This document shows, one piece after another, positions 14,301 to 27,743 of a DNA stretch of 64,000 nucleotides; position 1 is the stretch's first letter, and every line of letters begins with the position of its first letter. The notes beneath the pieces are model-generated. The model was given only the letters and a program-made list of their open reading frames with translations. It was not told where the DNA came from and ran no database searches. The position numbers and the translations under genes were made by a program. The stretch is from Acanthornis magna (Eukaryota; Chordata; Aves; Passeriformes; Acanthizidae): contig JAWUZG010000135.1 of NCBI GenBank assembly GCA_036785705.1, positions 2,046,001 through 2,110,000 of the forward strand, given 5' to 3'.

Positions 14301-17300
14301 ACATTTCAGGGTTTTTCTGGACATACAGAGCTCTCACTGCAATGAATCAGGCAGAGCTGAATATAAATTTTTACCTAGATCCAAACAGAGGACTTAATAA
14401 TTACTAGTGAAGGAATACTTTCAAATTCTTGTTTTATTTCATTTCTCATTTTTAGTCACATTTTCTCTGAGCTTTAAGAATGACTTTAGGCTATTCAGTT
14501 TAAGCAAACCTGGCTGGATTAATCAACAGCATCACACATTTTGTACCAGACCAAATATTGATCCATGAAGAGTTATTTCTGAAGGGTATTAGAAATGGAA
14601 AACTTCCATGTGTTCTTTTCTGTAACTCGTTCACCTATCTCTATACAAAATTGAAGTTTCATTTATGATTTTTACAGTTTGGTCTAGACTTACTCTGAAA
14701 AAGTATTCAGGAGATGCACACAGAAATTACCATGCCTTTAGGAATTTGAAAGTATAAATCTGCACTTTTAAACTACAAATATCCATTTCAATACTTACAA
14801 ATAAAATAATAAGCCATTTTATGATTTCTATTTAGCTTGTTTTTCAGAAAAACCAAAGTAAAAAATTTTTAAAATTGGGAATAACAATCCCACCAAAAAT
14901 TTAAGGATCTGATCTTTCAAGAAAACCCAGACTCAGTTGAAAACTTGATCATTGATGCCCATTCCTGATTTCAAGGAGAATTAAAAGCACAGAAAACTTC
15001 TTTACAGGACTCCTTATTATATTGTGTACTTTGTTGTGCTTTGTGAGAACTCAGTAAAATTAATAATTTCAGCTTAGAAAGATGAGACATTCTGTGCCTT
15101 AGCTGGAAGCTATCTTCCTTGTCTATTATTCAAACATTCAAAAGGATATAACACAGAGTTTAGTTTCTGGCCTGGCAACATTTCTCAGCTGCTTTACATG
15201 AGGTTTGCTGCTAATAACTAGACAGGATGTAAAGAACTAAGGAGCATCAAAAAGTGGTTCTAGGATAAATATGTTTCACTGCCAACACAGGAACTGAGCA
15301 TTTGTGCAAATCTAAGACAGAGTTTGGTTTTCTTTAGGAACTGATTCTTTATCGATGCTTCTAAACATGAACAGTTTCCATAATGCATTCGGTATATTAA
15401 ATTACCAGCTTAGCTTTCAAGCAGAGTCTACTGTCACAAGTCTGTTCTACCTCCCATACGTTCCAAACTTCAAAGATTTTTCAAATATCTGTTTTGGTCC
15501 CAGTGCTATTCTATTGAGAACAGGCCCAAACAAAATTTGTAAGACAAAGGTAATGAAATTACAGGATATGTCACTTTGATCTGTTTTCTTCAGTGCACCA
15601 CACAAACCAGACCCTGAAAAGTACATCTGAAGATAAACAGCTCATACACTGTTGAAGCACTGTGCATTTTCAGCATTTCCTGTGCTGAAACAGCCTTGAG
15701 TGGGCTATGTAGATAAACGAACACCATGAAAAGCACAGACAGGTCTGCTTGCAAGATACTTAACACTGCCTGTGGGATAAACATTCATACAAGTCAAGAC
15801 TCCACTGAGTATATAGAAATTAAATATATCATTTGGAAATACAATAAACAAAAATGTTTCACAAACTTAGAGCTGATCTGAGAAAGTGCAGATTAAGCCG
15901 AGTACAATCTTCTAAAGGTACAGAGCCTCCTGCCACCGCAGCAGTGTCTGCAGACTCCTGATTTCACCAAATGTGCCCCAGTTTCCATGCCACGTACATT
16001 ATCCTATATGTTGTGCAGCAAATTGAGTGAAAACATGGATGAAGGCACAGGTCAGTGCTGGCTTTTGCTGAGGTGGAGTGCAGTGACAGTGTACATGGGT
16101 GAAAAAACACTGGAGAGGCATTTCCTCCCTTCCAGATGACTGGCAGCAGGGAAGTGATACAGCCCTAAAGCACAGGTGCCCTCATCCAAAGGGAGGGACT
16201 TGGGTCACTAAAAGGACCTGCAAGAAACAGGGACAGCTACTTGTCTTCCTCAAGCTGACTGGTTAGTGAGAAGGAGCACCATTCACTCCCAACACATGCA
16301 CCTTTCACATCAGCTTCCACAGATCGTTTTCTCTTCCTTCTCAAGCCAGTATAGATTAAACAGATTTACCAGAGATTCCACGGTACACATGAAAGATGAT
16401 TGACATCGAATCACTGTGACCCCCAAATCAGTTACACCCTAAAAGGCCAAAAGCAGCACACTTTGTTTAACAGATTCAAAAATCTGACTGTGACTTACTG
16501 TCCTTTCAATACAAACAGTTGTATTTACTGACAAATTGGCATTGTTTTTCCAAAGAAGAATCTCTTTCCTTATTTCAAGACCAAGGCCAAACCAAAACTA
16601 TCTGAACTGCTACTTAGACACAGATCAAATATAATATCCCTAAAGGTCATGTCAAGAGCCATCCTTCAAGGTTAGCTGCATTAGATGATGACTATAAACA
16701 AGTAGATAACAATAGCTAAATAGACATTTGCTTTTTGCAACACGTTCTCACTGGCATCAGTAGATCTGCTAATGGGAGCAAGTGCAACTCACTAGGATGT
16801 GTCTGCTAGGACAGCAGAGGGGGCATTGCCCATTTTGCTTTAGAAACACACAGCAGTGAAGGAACAGGATGAGGATTGCATAAGAAAAAATCACATTTGC
16901 TGAAGAAATTGCACCTGACTTAAAGAAGGCCTAAAAGACCACTTCTCCAGTTTGTTTCTAGGATAAGATGGTTATGAGGGTGAAGCATATGAATAGCAAA
17001 AGGCTTATTTTTTACCTTTTCTCCTCAGCTGAGTTTTCACAGCACAGACTAGGAGCACAGTCAATAAGGTCTGGATGAATATTGCAAAATTAATTAGGAA
17101 ACTGCAAAGGAAACAGCCAGGAAACTGAAAATTAAGCAGATCAAACAGGAGGTCCACATATCGACCATGGTCAACATCCAGGGAGAAAACTTTCACACAT
17201 CTTTCAGTCTCACACCTTCACAGTGGCAAAAGACTGCAGTATGACCATCTCCTACTTTGCTGAAAACAGCTGCTAATAGCTCCAGCACCAGAAAATCTAG

Positions 17301-18910
17301 AGAAAAATTGTTTTCCTAGGAAGCTCCTTTCATCTCTATAGGTCTTGGACACCATTAAGTCACACTTGTAACTTTGAGGGCATTCTTTATCCGTGGAAAT
17401 GCATAACAAAATGGGACACATTACACATATTCTCCAGTCAGCAGCAGGCAAGCACTGGCTTATGCACAAGCAAGGTGTGCATCGTTTCCCCACAGAAAGC
17501 TTCAATTATCTTAATGAGACTACTCATGTTGGAAGCATCTACATCAAACAATCTGTTTAGTTTATTTAAGATGCGATAAGGAGGCAGTTAGTGCATAGAC
17601 TCAGTGTGGAAGATATTCTTTGCTTTTTCCTCAGACAAACTCAAGAATTCACATCAATGGAAGCTGAAGCTAACCAAATTCAGGCTAGAAGTTTAATCAC
17701 TGCAACGTCACACTGAAATGCAGAGGCTTTAGCATTGCCTGACACCTTGAAATCAAAGCTAGCAAACTGTTAAAAACGTGCTATAACTCAGACACATATT
17801 CATGGGCCTGACATAGCAACTGTTGTTGTGGTTTGTTGCCCAATATTATAAAGGTTGTCACTGAAGATCTTGGCTCTACCTCTGGTCACAGAGCACTTTA
17901 ATCTATGGCGCTATTCATTTTACCTTCTTTCTGTGTCAAAAGGTAAAATGTATCAGTCTGTATGTGAACTTAAGTCACCAGCTTAAACATGTAAGGAAGG
18001 ACGAAAAAGATAGAAACTCTTCACTTTAAGAGATTTTTGCTAGGACAGTTTTAAGTCTGTTTTACAATGTGAGTGGGTTGTTTTGTTCGGTTGGTCTTTT
18101 TAAGAGGAAAATGGCAGTGCTTTTGGATGGCTCCATTCACAAGATCGGAAGAGAAAGCAAAGAGATCTTCCTCCTCAAAAACATTTAATATAGACTAATA
18201 AACTTAAATGAAATTGATGGAAGATATAGATAAATTAAGTAAAAAATAATTACAATATATTTCCCACAGACCTGAGGAATGTGAAATAATAGTTACCTGG
18301 CTCCAGGTGGCAACAATTTCTATTCCTACAAATATTTTTGACATAGCTCTGTGATAATATAGGATGAAATTAAGACCTCTTTTTGAGTGATAGGGCATGG
18401 ACAAGATATCTTGGAAAATACTTCAAAAAGGCTTTCTAGTTTGATTCATTTGAAAATTCTCTTTGTTCAGTTTTATACTGAGGATAAGGTTGTGGCAAGA
18501 GTAAAAGCAAGAATAGCATAAGAGCATTTGTAGAAGGAAAGGAGTGTCAAGAGAGAGCCCTTGAGTGCCCTCTGTCCCAGCTTTCCTCTTCCAACCGGAA
18601 AAAGCACCTGAAAAAAAAAGTTGGTGCTTTCATGTTCTCCTAATATTACTTTTCTTGTCTAGAGCATTTGCTGATAGCAGTCTTCCAAACTCTTTGGAAG
18701 AGTTTTTTCTGGAACAGTTTTTCTGGAAATTACTTTCTGAAATAATCTTACTTAAACAAATAAAAACCAGCTGTCTTCTCAGGACTAGAAATCATTGGAT
18801 ATACAAACACATGACACTGTAAGCAAAGATATACAGGAAAAAGGTTGTGAGCAATACATCAGGCAAAGCACTCAACAAAACCACAAAAACAGAGCCATGA
18901 GGAATCTTAC
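11390..18910. other. Unique AT-rich non-coding sequence
   Basis: About 7.5 kb between the two LTRs with no recognised gene or repeat. Reading frames are short (under 100 codons) and often antisense to one another, for example at 11450-11728, 13448-13749 and 17218-17505. The parts near 13.3-13.7 and 15.9-16.3 kb are somewhat GC-richer. None shows a recognised domain. Confidence 0.55.
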
Positions 18911-19185
18911 TGTGCTGGTTTTGGCTGCAGTACAGTTGGTTTTCTTCACAGTGGTTCATATGGGCCTCAGTTTCAGATTTGTGCTGAACATGGTGATGAT
19001 AATACAGAGATGTTTTTGTTACTGCTGAGCAGGGCATACACAGAGCCAAGGTCTTTGCTGCTTTTCCTACAGCCATGCTGGTGAGGAGGCTGGAGGTGCA
19101 TGGGAGGAGACACAGCTGGGACAGGTGACCCAAACTGACCAAAGGGAAATGCCAGACCATGTGACATCCTGCTCAGGGGAGGGGG

Positions 19186-19193
19186 GATATAGT
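19186..19193 (+). promoter_or_regulatory. Decayed TATA region of the ERVL LTR
   Basis: GATATAGT occupies the place where related LTRs carry TATAAA, about 275 bases from the LTR start and about 135 bases before its polyadenylation signal. The change suggests a weakened core promoter. Function is inferred from position only. Confidence 0.45.
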
Positions 19194-19325
19194 AGGAAGA
19201 AGGGGAACATCTGAAGTGATGGCTTTTGCCTCCCCAAGTCACTGTTACCTGTGATGGGGCCCTTGGGAAACACTGAATTAATTCCTTGGTTTCCTTTTCT
19301 TGTTTGTTTGACTTTTGCTTTCCCT

Positions 19326-19331
19326 ATTAAA
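19326..19331 (+). terminator. LTR polyadenylation signal ATTAAA
   Basis: ATTAAA lies within CCTATTAAACTGTCTTT, the conserved R-region polyadenylation context of avian ERVL LTRs. It could still end transcripts that enter from upstream on the plus strand. Confidence 0.6.
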
Positions 19332-22300
19332 CTGTCTTTATCTCAACCCACGAGTTTTCTCATTTTTACCCTTCCCATTCTCTCCCCAGTCCCACTGGTG
19401 GGGGAGAGAGCGAGCAGCTGCCTGGGGCTCGGCTGCTGGCTGGGGTTAAACCATGACAGAGGCTAAGGCAAAGCCTCAGAAACAGGCAGAGGAAGAGAAG
19501 GAACTACACTTCCTTCAAGTACTCTCTGTACTCCAAACATTTACAGCCACAGCTTTTCTTAAGCCAAGCATGCTTTCACTCATTTACTAATTCTCCAGAG
19601 AACACTGTCAGGAATTTGCATGATGTTTTAATACACACAATGGCCTGCGGCAAGGATTTCCACCGATTAACAACACATGACGTCGAGAGCTGGCTTCTCT
19701 GTTTTGTTTTGCATTTTTACCGACAAATTTAAGCATGAATCCTTTACCAGCATCCAATAGCTGTAACACTCTTAGGAAGGATAAATACCACTGAAATCTA
19801 ATGTCCTCCTCTCTGCTCAACTAGTTTTGGCTGAATTAGACAACTAATAGCAAAACAATCCAAATCACTCACCCAAAATGCATCCTGCAGGATCACTGAG
19901 GCATCATTCCCTTGCCTAGGACTTCTCACCTTCCCCTTGACCAGGTATCATGAGCTCCACCAGCCACAGGGAGCCCACCAGGGCTCAGACAGCTCTTTCA
20001 GGGACACTTCTGTCACCTATCAATCCCACCTATTGGCACCCTTCCTGTGACAATCATAACCTCTTTCTCAGAGACAAATCCAGTGAATGAGTGTTAGGAA
20101 TAGCTTCCCTTGTTCTAATAAAACAGTTATACCATAAGTACATTAAAGAGTGGTGGCCACCTTTGCTCTATTGCCACATGAATCAGGAAGGCAAAATCTG
20201 TTCCCACTGACAGATCCTGCTTTGCCTTTTGCCAAGTTTGAATGCTGTGCTGTTCTTTATTTAACTTTGGTACTTGCAATGTAAACAGATAGACAATTCT
20301 GGTTACATATATCTTTTACTGGGTTAGGGAAAATTAGAAGCAGATGGTAGCAATACTAAGTGTACCTATAAAAAACAAGTATCTGGTTCAGAGCTATCTG
20401 AAATCAAGGGAGGAGCTTCCACCAGGAGTCTGAAGGGTTATTGGTGACAGTGGCCAAAGCATGCAGCCATGGGTGAACAGCCTGGTGCTCCCCTTAGCAC
20501 ACACAGCGAGCTTCCTCCTGGGTGACGTGCCCTTGCACTTGCACTAATGGCAGGCAGAGAGAGGGGACACACCCATCCCGGTGCACCTCTGGTGTCTGAG
20601 AGGGTTGTGTCCCTGGGGAGGGAGTGTGCTGATGAGTTGTGCAAGTGTAAACTATAGACAGGACTGGACTCTTCAGCCTTCACAGAAATCAGCATCCCTT
20701 CAGGTGTGGAGCTGGAGAACAGTTTTGCAAATACAGGGAGAAGAAAGCACAAGTGGCTTTCTTCTCACAATGGCTCCCCAGCTTCTGAGTGACACTGACA
20801 AACTTCCACAGCTACACAGCCCAACATAAATAGACTTAAGGAGGCATCCTGGTAACACTTCAGCAGAAGCCTCCATAAGTTTTGTAATGATTCTACTGAC
20901 AAAAGTCACTTTGGCTGTCTTTCTCTACTCCCCAGTTAAACCCAATTCCTCACTTTCTGCCAGCAAAGAAGTAAGACAGACCTTAACAAACAGAAATGTT
21001 CAGAAAGTGCTACATTTCCATCCATCAGAAAGCAAAAGCACAGATAAGGTATGAGTCCCACTAAATCAAAACCTACAATTAAAGAAACTGTTGTCTGCAC
21101 TCCATAACCAAGTTGTGTTTACACGGCAATTTTATCCAGCTTGTCATCTCATCAGCTTTCAGAACTTGTATTTCAGAGAACTCATTGCATAGTTACATTA
21201 TGCTGTCTCCACAATTATTTCCATTAGATAGCAATAATAGGTCATATTATAAAGATTTCACTTGTTTTTCTGGCTAATGACTAAGTAAAAATTCTTTATG
21301 TAACCCAACATATTAATGTTTAAAAACATTTTGATTGCATCTAGAAAGATTCCAGGAATTCATTTGAAAACAATTCTCTGAGCTGCATGCTGCCTTTATG
21401 ATTTTGCTAGAATTTATAATCAATTTTAATTAGCATTTACACTTAAGATGTAATGTATCATAATCCAGTCTCATTCTCTTAAAAATCATTAAAATTAGTG
21501 AGAAAAGACAAGCTAATATTTTTTTTTTTCACTTCATCTAGGAGGGTTTTTTTCAGTTCAGTAATAGTATAGGTACATATACTATCCATTCAAAGATGGG
21601 AAAATTGATGAAAAGTAATTAACAGCACAAATTAAGTTTTCCTATCACCCTGAAACAAAATAACTATCAGTAGATGCTAATTAGCTGGCAAGTATAAGGA
21701 AAGACAGTCTGACAAGGGCATTCAGAACAAAAAGTTCCAAGTTCTATTTAGCACAATTATCCAATTTTTATGTGCTGCGTGCTTCTGGCTCCCCTAGTCA
21801 AGATCCCTGTTTGAGGACAGAGTGGCTGTTTCTCTCCTCCTCAGCAGAAGATAAAGAAGGGCCAAAGAATATGTGTAATGTCAGTCTCATTTCTCAGTCA
21901 AATTCAGCCAGCTATAAGCATAATTCACAATATAAATTAGTGTTGTTGCAAATCATAGTCTGGGCTTTGTTTCCTTTTCCTCTCACAGATATGAGCTATA
22001 CATCAGGCTGAATTCTGGGTATCTTCTCCATATGCTAAATTATGCAAACTAGTGCATTTTCTTTGAGCTTCCTGACACACCTCTACATCTACAGATAAAA
22101 AATGCTGCTCCCTCCCGCTCTACCCCCCCACCAAAAAAAGGCAGGCTGTCAGGAGCAGTGGGTCTCATCATTTCTATGCATTATCTAAGGGACAGCAACC
22201 AATGCGGCAAGGGGATGTTCTGTGCTCTCCCTACAAGGAAGGGAACAAAAGCAAGACACTGGTTCGAAGGTCTTTGAGAGCTTTCTAATCCTCAAAGGAA

Positions 22301-22757
22301 TGACAGGATTCAACCATTAAAAAAAAACCCCAAAAACAAAAAACAGCTAAGTCTGAGGGAAGGGGTATGAGCTGATGTGCCATGCCTTCTGTTTGAATTT
22401 GCCACAGCTGCTTTCCAGTACATATGGAAGAACTGGGTAAACACATGAATAGTTTCTTCAGTAATTTACTTAAATAAAAGAGATAATTAGTTTAAATGCT
22501 AAAAGAGGAAAGAAAACACTGGGCCACTTCTATCCTCCTATAGTCCCATATTCCCAAAATTGTGAGGATACAAATGCAGCCAGTGTAGCTGCCAAGACAC
22601 AACTGAGGGGTAATGGTATCTTCTGAACTTCAGGAGCAAAAGGCAAGAGCAAACACAGGCAATGCAATCTCAAAATCTCCTACTGACAGGAGGCAAAAAG
22701 CCACATTTCCTACAGGGTCCTTCCTTGTTTATGTCTAGGAGGTTGTCTGAGACTAAA

Positions 22758-22782
22758 GACTACTACCTACTACCTACTACCT
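22758..22782. repeat. Short (TACTACC)n tandem repeat
   Basis: The heptamer TACTACC is repeated three times with a partial leading copy, directly before a pyrimidine-rich stretch. It is a minor tandem repeat with no other recognisable role. Confidence 0.8.
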
Positions 22783-23252
22783 TCCCTGTCACTTTTAAAA
22801 TGTTATATGTCTTTCTTTTCTTCCCCTCATGTATTTTTTTCTTTTTTTTTTTCCAATAAATTACATATGGTGGTAATAGAAAACACAAGCTACACAATGT
22901 GAATTCCCAAATCCTCGGAATTAATTAGTACTTCACTGAAACGCCATTTAAGAAAAATGGACTTTTATTACTATGACTAATCAGAGCAATGCTGTTTACA
23001 GTAAGGGTATGTTATGGATGCCTCTAAACTGCTTTTGCAATATAGAAGAAAAATTGGCAGCAAATGACATATATTGGCTTGCATTCATGCTGTTCCAGGT
23101 TGGTTATATTTACATTGCTCTGTAGAAAGCAGGCCCTGGTGGATATGTGGAAAAGATGTCAATATATCTGTGTTCAGTAGCCAGGGCTTCCTCTAAAAGG
23201 GAACAAGTTGTTTTTGTGCCAAGAGGAGGCAAGAAGATAACTGACACTGGGC

Positions 23253-23287
23253 AATCACAGAGCTGGGGCCGTCACAGAGCTGGGGCC
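23253..23287. repeat. 17-base tandem duplication
   Basis: TCACAGAGCTGGGGCC occurs twice back to back, ending at 23270 and 23287, with a one-base difference at the start of the unit (A in the first, G in the second). This suggests a recent replication-slippage duplication. Confidence 0.85.
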
Positions 23288-24420
23288 ACAGTGCAAAACA
23301 GAGAGCGAGACAAACAAGAGCACAAACATATCCATGAAATGTATGTCACACACTCACACATGTAAATCACTTTAGAAGATTTTGGAAGGACATCAATAAC
23401 TTCAAAAATAATTAGTAACCGAATCACTGTGTGGGCGTTTACCGCTGCAGCACACAGTATCGAGGGTCATGGTAAGGGACTTAGAGTGATATGAAGCTTT
23501 TCCATCTGCTTTCATTTTGCTTACTTTCTACAACAGAAATACTTGATGCAGACTGAGTTTTGCTGTCCTTTCTCCATGTGCCCCTGCAGTTCTGTGGGTC
23601 TTATATCCAGAGGTAGAAAAGAAAACCAACAGAAATCATTGAGCCAATGATACACAGCAGGAATATGAACAGCATCACATTAGGTAAAACGATTACTTCT
23701 TTTTTGGTTGGTTTTAAATCAGCAGCATTTCACTGTGCCTCTTTTTACTTAATATTTTTCCATAGGAGGTTTTATTTGTTGTGATTTAAATGCTTTAATT
23801 CTTCACAATATTTAAGGTATTTGATACAACACAAACATCTCTCTGAAACATTCCTGCTCTTTGTTTAAGTTCAGAGAATTTAAGAATCAGTCGAGCAGTT
23901 GACAAGACTGCTCTCACCAAGTAAACCAGCAACAATCCTGTTCTCACAGGACCACTATTTAAACTGATGTTTATTTTGGCACTGGTAGTTATGGTATGTC
24001 TCTGTTAACATAACTGTGATCAATAAATGGACAACAAAGTTCTTTCGCAGGAGCCATCCATCTGTTACTTGCTGTTAAGGTATTGATTTGTATTCTGCAT
24101 GTGCAGCCACATTACCACACAACATACATAATACAAGGATGCAATTACTGAAACTAGGAGCTAAACCTTCATTTGTCTCATAGGTGGGGCAAATAAAAAT
24201 AATGGACTCATGACATTCATACACAAGCAACATTATTATTTCCATTTCTCCATTTTGATGCCAAGGAAAATACATCCACACAAAACACACCTCACAGTAT
24301 CTTGAGAACAATAAAAGGTTTCAAAAGTTATGGTATTGTAATAACTCCCCTTTCAGAAAGCTGATTAGAGAATCTTAAGAGCAAGTCCAGAATTTCAACA
24401 ACAACAAATCCTCTGCCTCA

Positions 24421-24510
24421 TTTAATGAGATCACTTAATGAAGAGCGCTCAATTACTGTTTTATGAAGACATCGTCACGTCCCTTTAATTGCTCTTTCCT
24501 ATTCTAATTA
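24421..24510. promoter_or_regulatory. Homeodomain-motif cluster, possible enhancer
   Basis: Five TAAT-type cores lie within 90 bases: TTAATGA at 24422 and 24435, CAATTA at 24450, TTTAATTG at about 24484 and TAATTA at 24505. Between them are the palindrome GAGCGCTC (24443-24450) and a CRE-like CGTCACGT near 24473. Such density is typical of conserved vertebrate enhancers, but AT-rich DNA also gives TAAT cores by chance. Regulatory function is inferred. Confidence 0.3.
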
Positions 24511-27500
24511 ACCTCTTGAATGCCAATCTAACTTTCTTTCTGGCATGCCCATGACTGTGCCTTTTAAGTGTCATCCAGCTGCTGACAGCAGTAGCAGGAC
24601 GTACAGCATACACCCTCCACATGGTGTGAGATCCCTGTGACAAACACACTTCAGATGGCACAGTGTGGGCACCTGCACAGGCCAGCCCTGGCTCTGCCGA
24701 GCTACCACACACACACTGCTTGGTGAACACCTGTGTGCTTTGCTCTCTGCTCTCAGCAGACTTTTGTAATTGAACTATTAAATGGAAAGAGTAACAATTC
24801 ATCACATTAATTAACATATTTTCAAAATCAGTTAGTAACAGGAAGATTCACCAAAGATTGTGCACTTTTCTCTTTCCCACAGTGAACTGAAAGTCCTTTC
24901 CATTTGACTGAATGCTGATAAATTCTGCAGCCTTTTGCCACTACCAAAGATGACCCTTATCCCAAGCTGCCTTTCAGGGATTTTAGCTAATATGTGTGAG
25001 GAAGTACTGCAAATCATTCCATACTGGGGAGACAGGATGTATTTTTTTTTAAAAGGCAAAAATATTATGATAGTTAGGATACAAATAGAAATGCTGAGGT
25101 AGAAGTCAGCAAATCTGGATAACTTACAGAATAACAAGTATAAAGCATTTGTTAATATTTGTTTTCTTCTTTGCAAGATAAACTACGACAAGTTTAAACT
25201 ACTACTCTACAACACTGTCTTTCTCTGCACTATAACACAGAAATATTGCAGCAGACATGAAAATGATATGCAGTATATATGCAGTATATCTGTTCCTTTA
25301 GTCCCCACTTGAGGCAGGGCAAAGAATGCACCGACATGAGAAAATAATTTAGTAAAGGGAACTTGCTTCATAACAGAGAGAGACTAAAACATTTGCACTA
25401 TAATGAGCAAATTGCCCTAAGCAATCCTGGATTAAGCTATATAAAATCAAGGAGAAGAATAAAGACAGAAAATTAGGAAATCTCTGCATAGGCAGAGGAG
25501 CGAAGTAGTCAGGAGGATATAAACAGTCTTGCTGCATATTTAGCTCTTCACATGCCTTCTCTGTTTCTTGTCAAGTGCTCCCATAGCAGGAAGATCTCTG
25601 TACTCATAAACACACCACTGACCATAGCTTATCTTCTCGGCAATCAGACTGCCTTGAACTCAGAGTTAAATTTCTCTAGAAGAAAGTTTACAGGCCACTA
25701 CATCTCCCTCACATTATCTACCATTTGCGGACAGCTATTTTTTGTAAGAGTATATTATCAGTAAGTTACAAAACCAAAGGAAGTAAAAGGGATGACTGAA
25801 AAACACAGTAATTTCCTGAAATCTCATTAAAAAACTCGATGTGTTTTAAAGAGAAGCTACAAAACAGGGTGAAGTCTTAGCTGTAAGTCAACCAGGAACA
25901 AGGATCAGGCTTCAATGTCATGTGTCAGTCAATCGTGGGAAGATCAGCTTTCTCAAATATTGCTTTTGGCCCACCAGAATTTAACTGCATTTAGAGTATC
26001 AATTGCCATAAGTAATCAATAAACCAGTTTCCTGAAACAGCAGTTGGACTGCTTATTTTGTTGTTATGTTCTTGTTTACCCCAAAGATGGACATTTCTCA
26101 TATGGGAAGCCTCACCAAGCACCTCCTCACTGAGCAAGTTTGTTTTCAAAATCAGCCTCTATCAAAGAATGTTCTTGCAGCTCTTATGCCTAAATGAAGA
26201 TGTCAGCAGTGTCCATTGTCCACCCCCATTGCCTTCTTATCAATAAACCATTGCCAGACCACACTTCTGACCGTCCGTAACTCTTCCAAGCATGGCTGTC
26301 AGTGGAAGTGGCCCTGGCTGCACTGACAAGAAACACACCCCGGATACAAACAGTGGGCTGGATCTAATGGTGGCTTTTTTATACTCCCAGGTGTTTGGAG
26401 GGTAGGAGGGTCAGAGTCAGGCAAAAGCAGTGCCTAAGAGCAGTGCAGAGGCTACAGGGAACTGGGAGTACAACAAAAGGATAAATGCAACAGTACAAAG
26501 ATAGTACCTGCTTGAACATGGGTGCATCTCTCAGACCTTAACATTTAAAGGCAGACTATTCCTGAAATAGTTGCTGCCCCTAAGACTGAGAGGAACTGCA
26601 TATCAGAGAGCCCCAGAGCCCTCAGTCATGTGATCAGTTTCTTCCAACTAAATTAAAATTCTCCAGGACACATAGCTCAGGATAAGTTGTGAAGAAACCT
26701 ACTCCCTCTCCTCACAACTTTTATTTTTGAGGTCATGCTGAGTGCTATAGACAAATATAATTGATTTAAAACAGCAGAAACACCTTCCTAGTCTCTACAC
26801 TAGACTTTGCAGAAACAGCTTTTACTTTTATTCCCTTAAAATAGAAGCTAACAACATATGGGCATTTTGTAATATAGGGAATAATGCAACAGACTTAAAA
26901 ATGGACTGACTGCATAGAACCCACACAAATTACAGCTGCTATCAGAAAGCAAGTACGCTGTGTAGGCATAGAAAATTTTTCATCTCATAATATCTTTATC
27001 ATAATGAATATAATATTCCTTTGTTTCTGCTATAAAATGGTCTCATTAAAATCCAGACCAACTATTTATGAGAACAAGTCCATCTTTCCCATGACTCCTG
27101 GCATTTCAGTTCCTGATTTGCTGCTTTAAATATCTTTGTTTTAAAGTTTTATTAATTTCAGAGAATCACTGTATATCTTACCAAATCACTGACTTCTGTG
27201 ACATATATTTACACCTGAACGATGAATCAAGACTTCTCTTTTTCAAGAAGAGAGGGCTTAGCTATATCATTGGTTTATTGTAACAGGTTATTATTCTAAT
27301 GCTTTTAATGCTCTGAGAGTCTTAATAATAGATGCAATTCCCAGCAGAGCTTTGCTTTTTTCTTCTACCGTCATTTAAGAATCCTATATAGAAACATAAT
27401 TTATTTTTCTCACACAGAAATAAACAGGCTGATCCTGATACATGGAAAAATCATGTATAATTATTGCTGTGATTAAGGAGTCAATATGTCATGGCTACCT

Positions 27501-27682
27501 TTTAAGAAATGTATTGTCTCTTCAGTGAAATAAAAACCATGATCATTCTAAACACCCTAAAGAAACTGCGGGTGGAGGAGTTGAGCCTGTTTTGAAAATG
27601 CAGAAGTCATCTATATACTGACACTACATTAATGAATGCAAACCCAAATATTTTCAGACTTCAGAGAAATCTTCTTCATTTC

Positions 27683-27743
27683 TTTCATGCAAAGTTAAGA
27701 TAGAAAAAGATGATCTTTTTCATGCAAAGTTAGGACAGAAAAA
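27683..27743. repeat. 35-base-period tandem duplication
   Basis: TTTCATGCAAAGTTA followed by a GATAGAAAAA/GGACAGAAAAA tail occurs at 27683-27708 and again at 27718-27743, with two differences in 26 bases. A third partial TGCAAAGTTT lies just downstream near 27756. This is a local slippage duplication. Confidence 0.8.

Larger units (their letters stand above)
18911..19458 (+). mobile_element. Solo LTR of an avian ERVL-type endogenous retrovirus
   Basis: A 548-base segment that follows the avian ERVL LTR pattern closely along its length. It starts TGTGCTGGTTTTGGCTG at 18911. It continues through TTGTGCTGAACA, TGTTTTTGTTACTGCTGAGC, a CTGACCAAAGGGA block and a GATATAGT sequence (19186-19193) where full copies carry a TATA box. 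The polyadenylation signal ATTAAA is at 19326-19331, followed by TCTTTATCTCAACCCACGAG. It ends GGGGTTAAACCATGACA at 19458. The TG...CA ends are intact. No internal retroviral sequence or second LTR is nearby, so it is a solo LTR left by recombination between paired LTRs. Flanks TTAC (left) and GAGG (right) do not form a target-site duplication. The reading frames inside it on both strands are not genes. Confidence 0.88.

Noticed and set aside
19459..19477. Small hairpin GAGGCT...AGCCTC right after the ERVL LTR
   Set aside because: A six-base stem beside an LTR with no internal sequence is easily a chance palindrome, and it does not match the other flank.
22256..22275. GGTTCGAAGG resembling a tRNA B box
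   Set aside because: There is no A box at the right distance upstream, no acceptor-stem pairing, and the third consensus half (CC) is absent.
26200..26500. GC-richer stretch with AATAAACC and a possible LTR-like end
   Set aside because: No TG...CA boundaries, paired LTR or recognised block order. The polyadenylation-like hexamer alone is common in AT-rich DNA.
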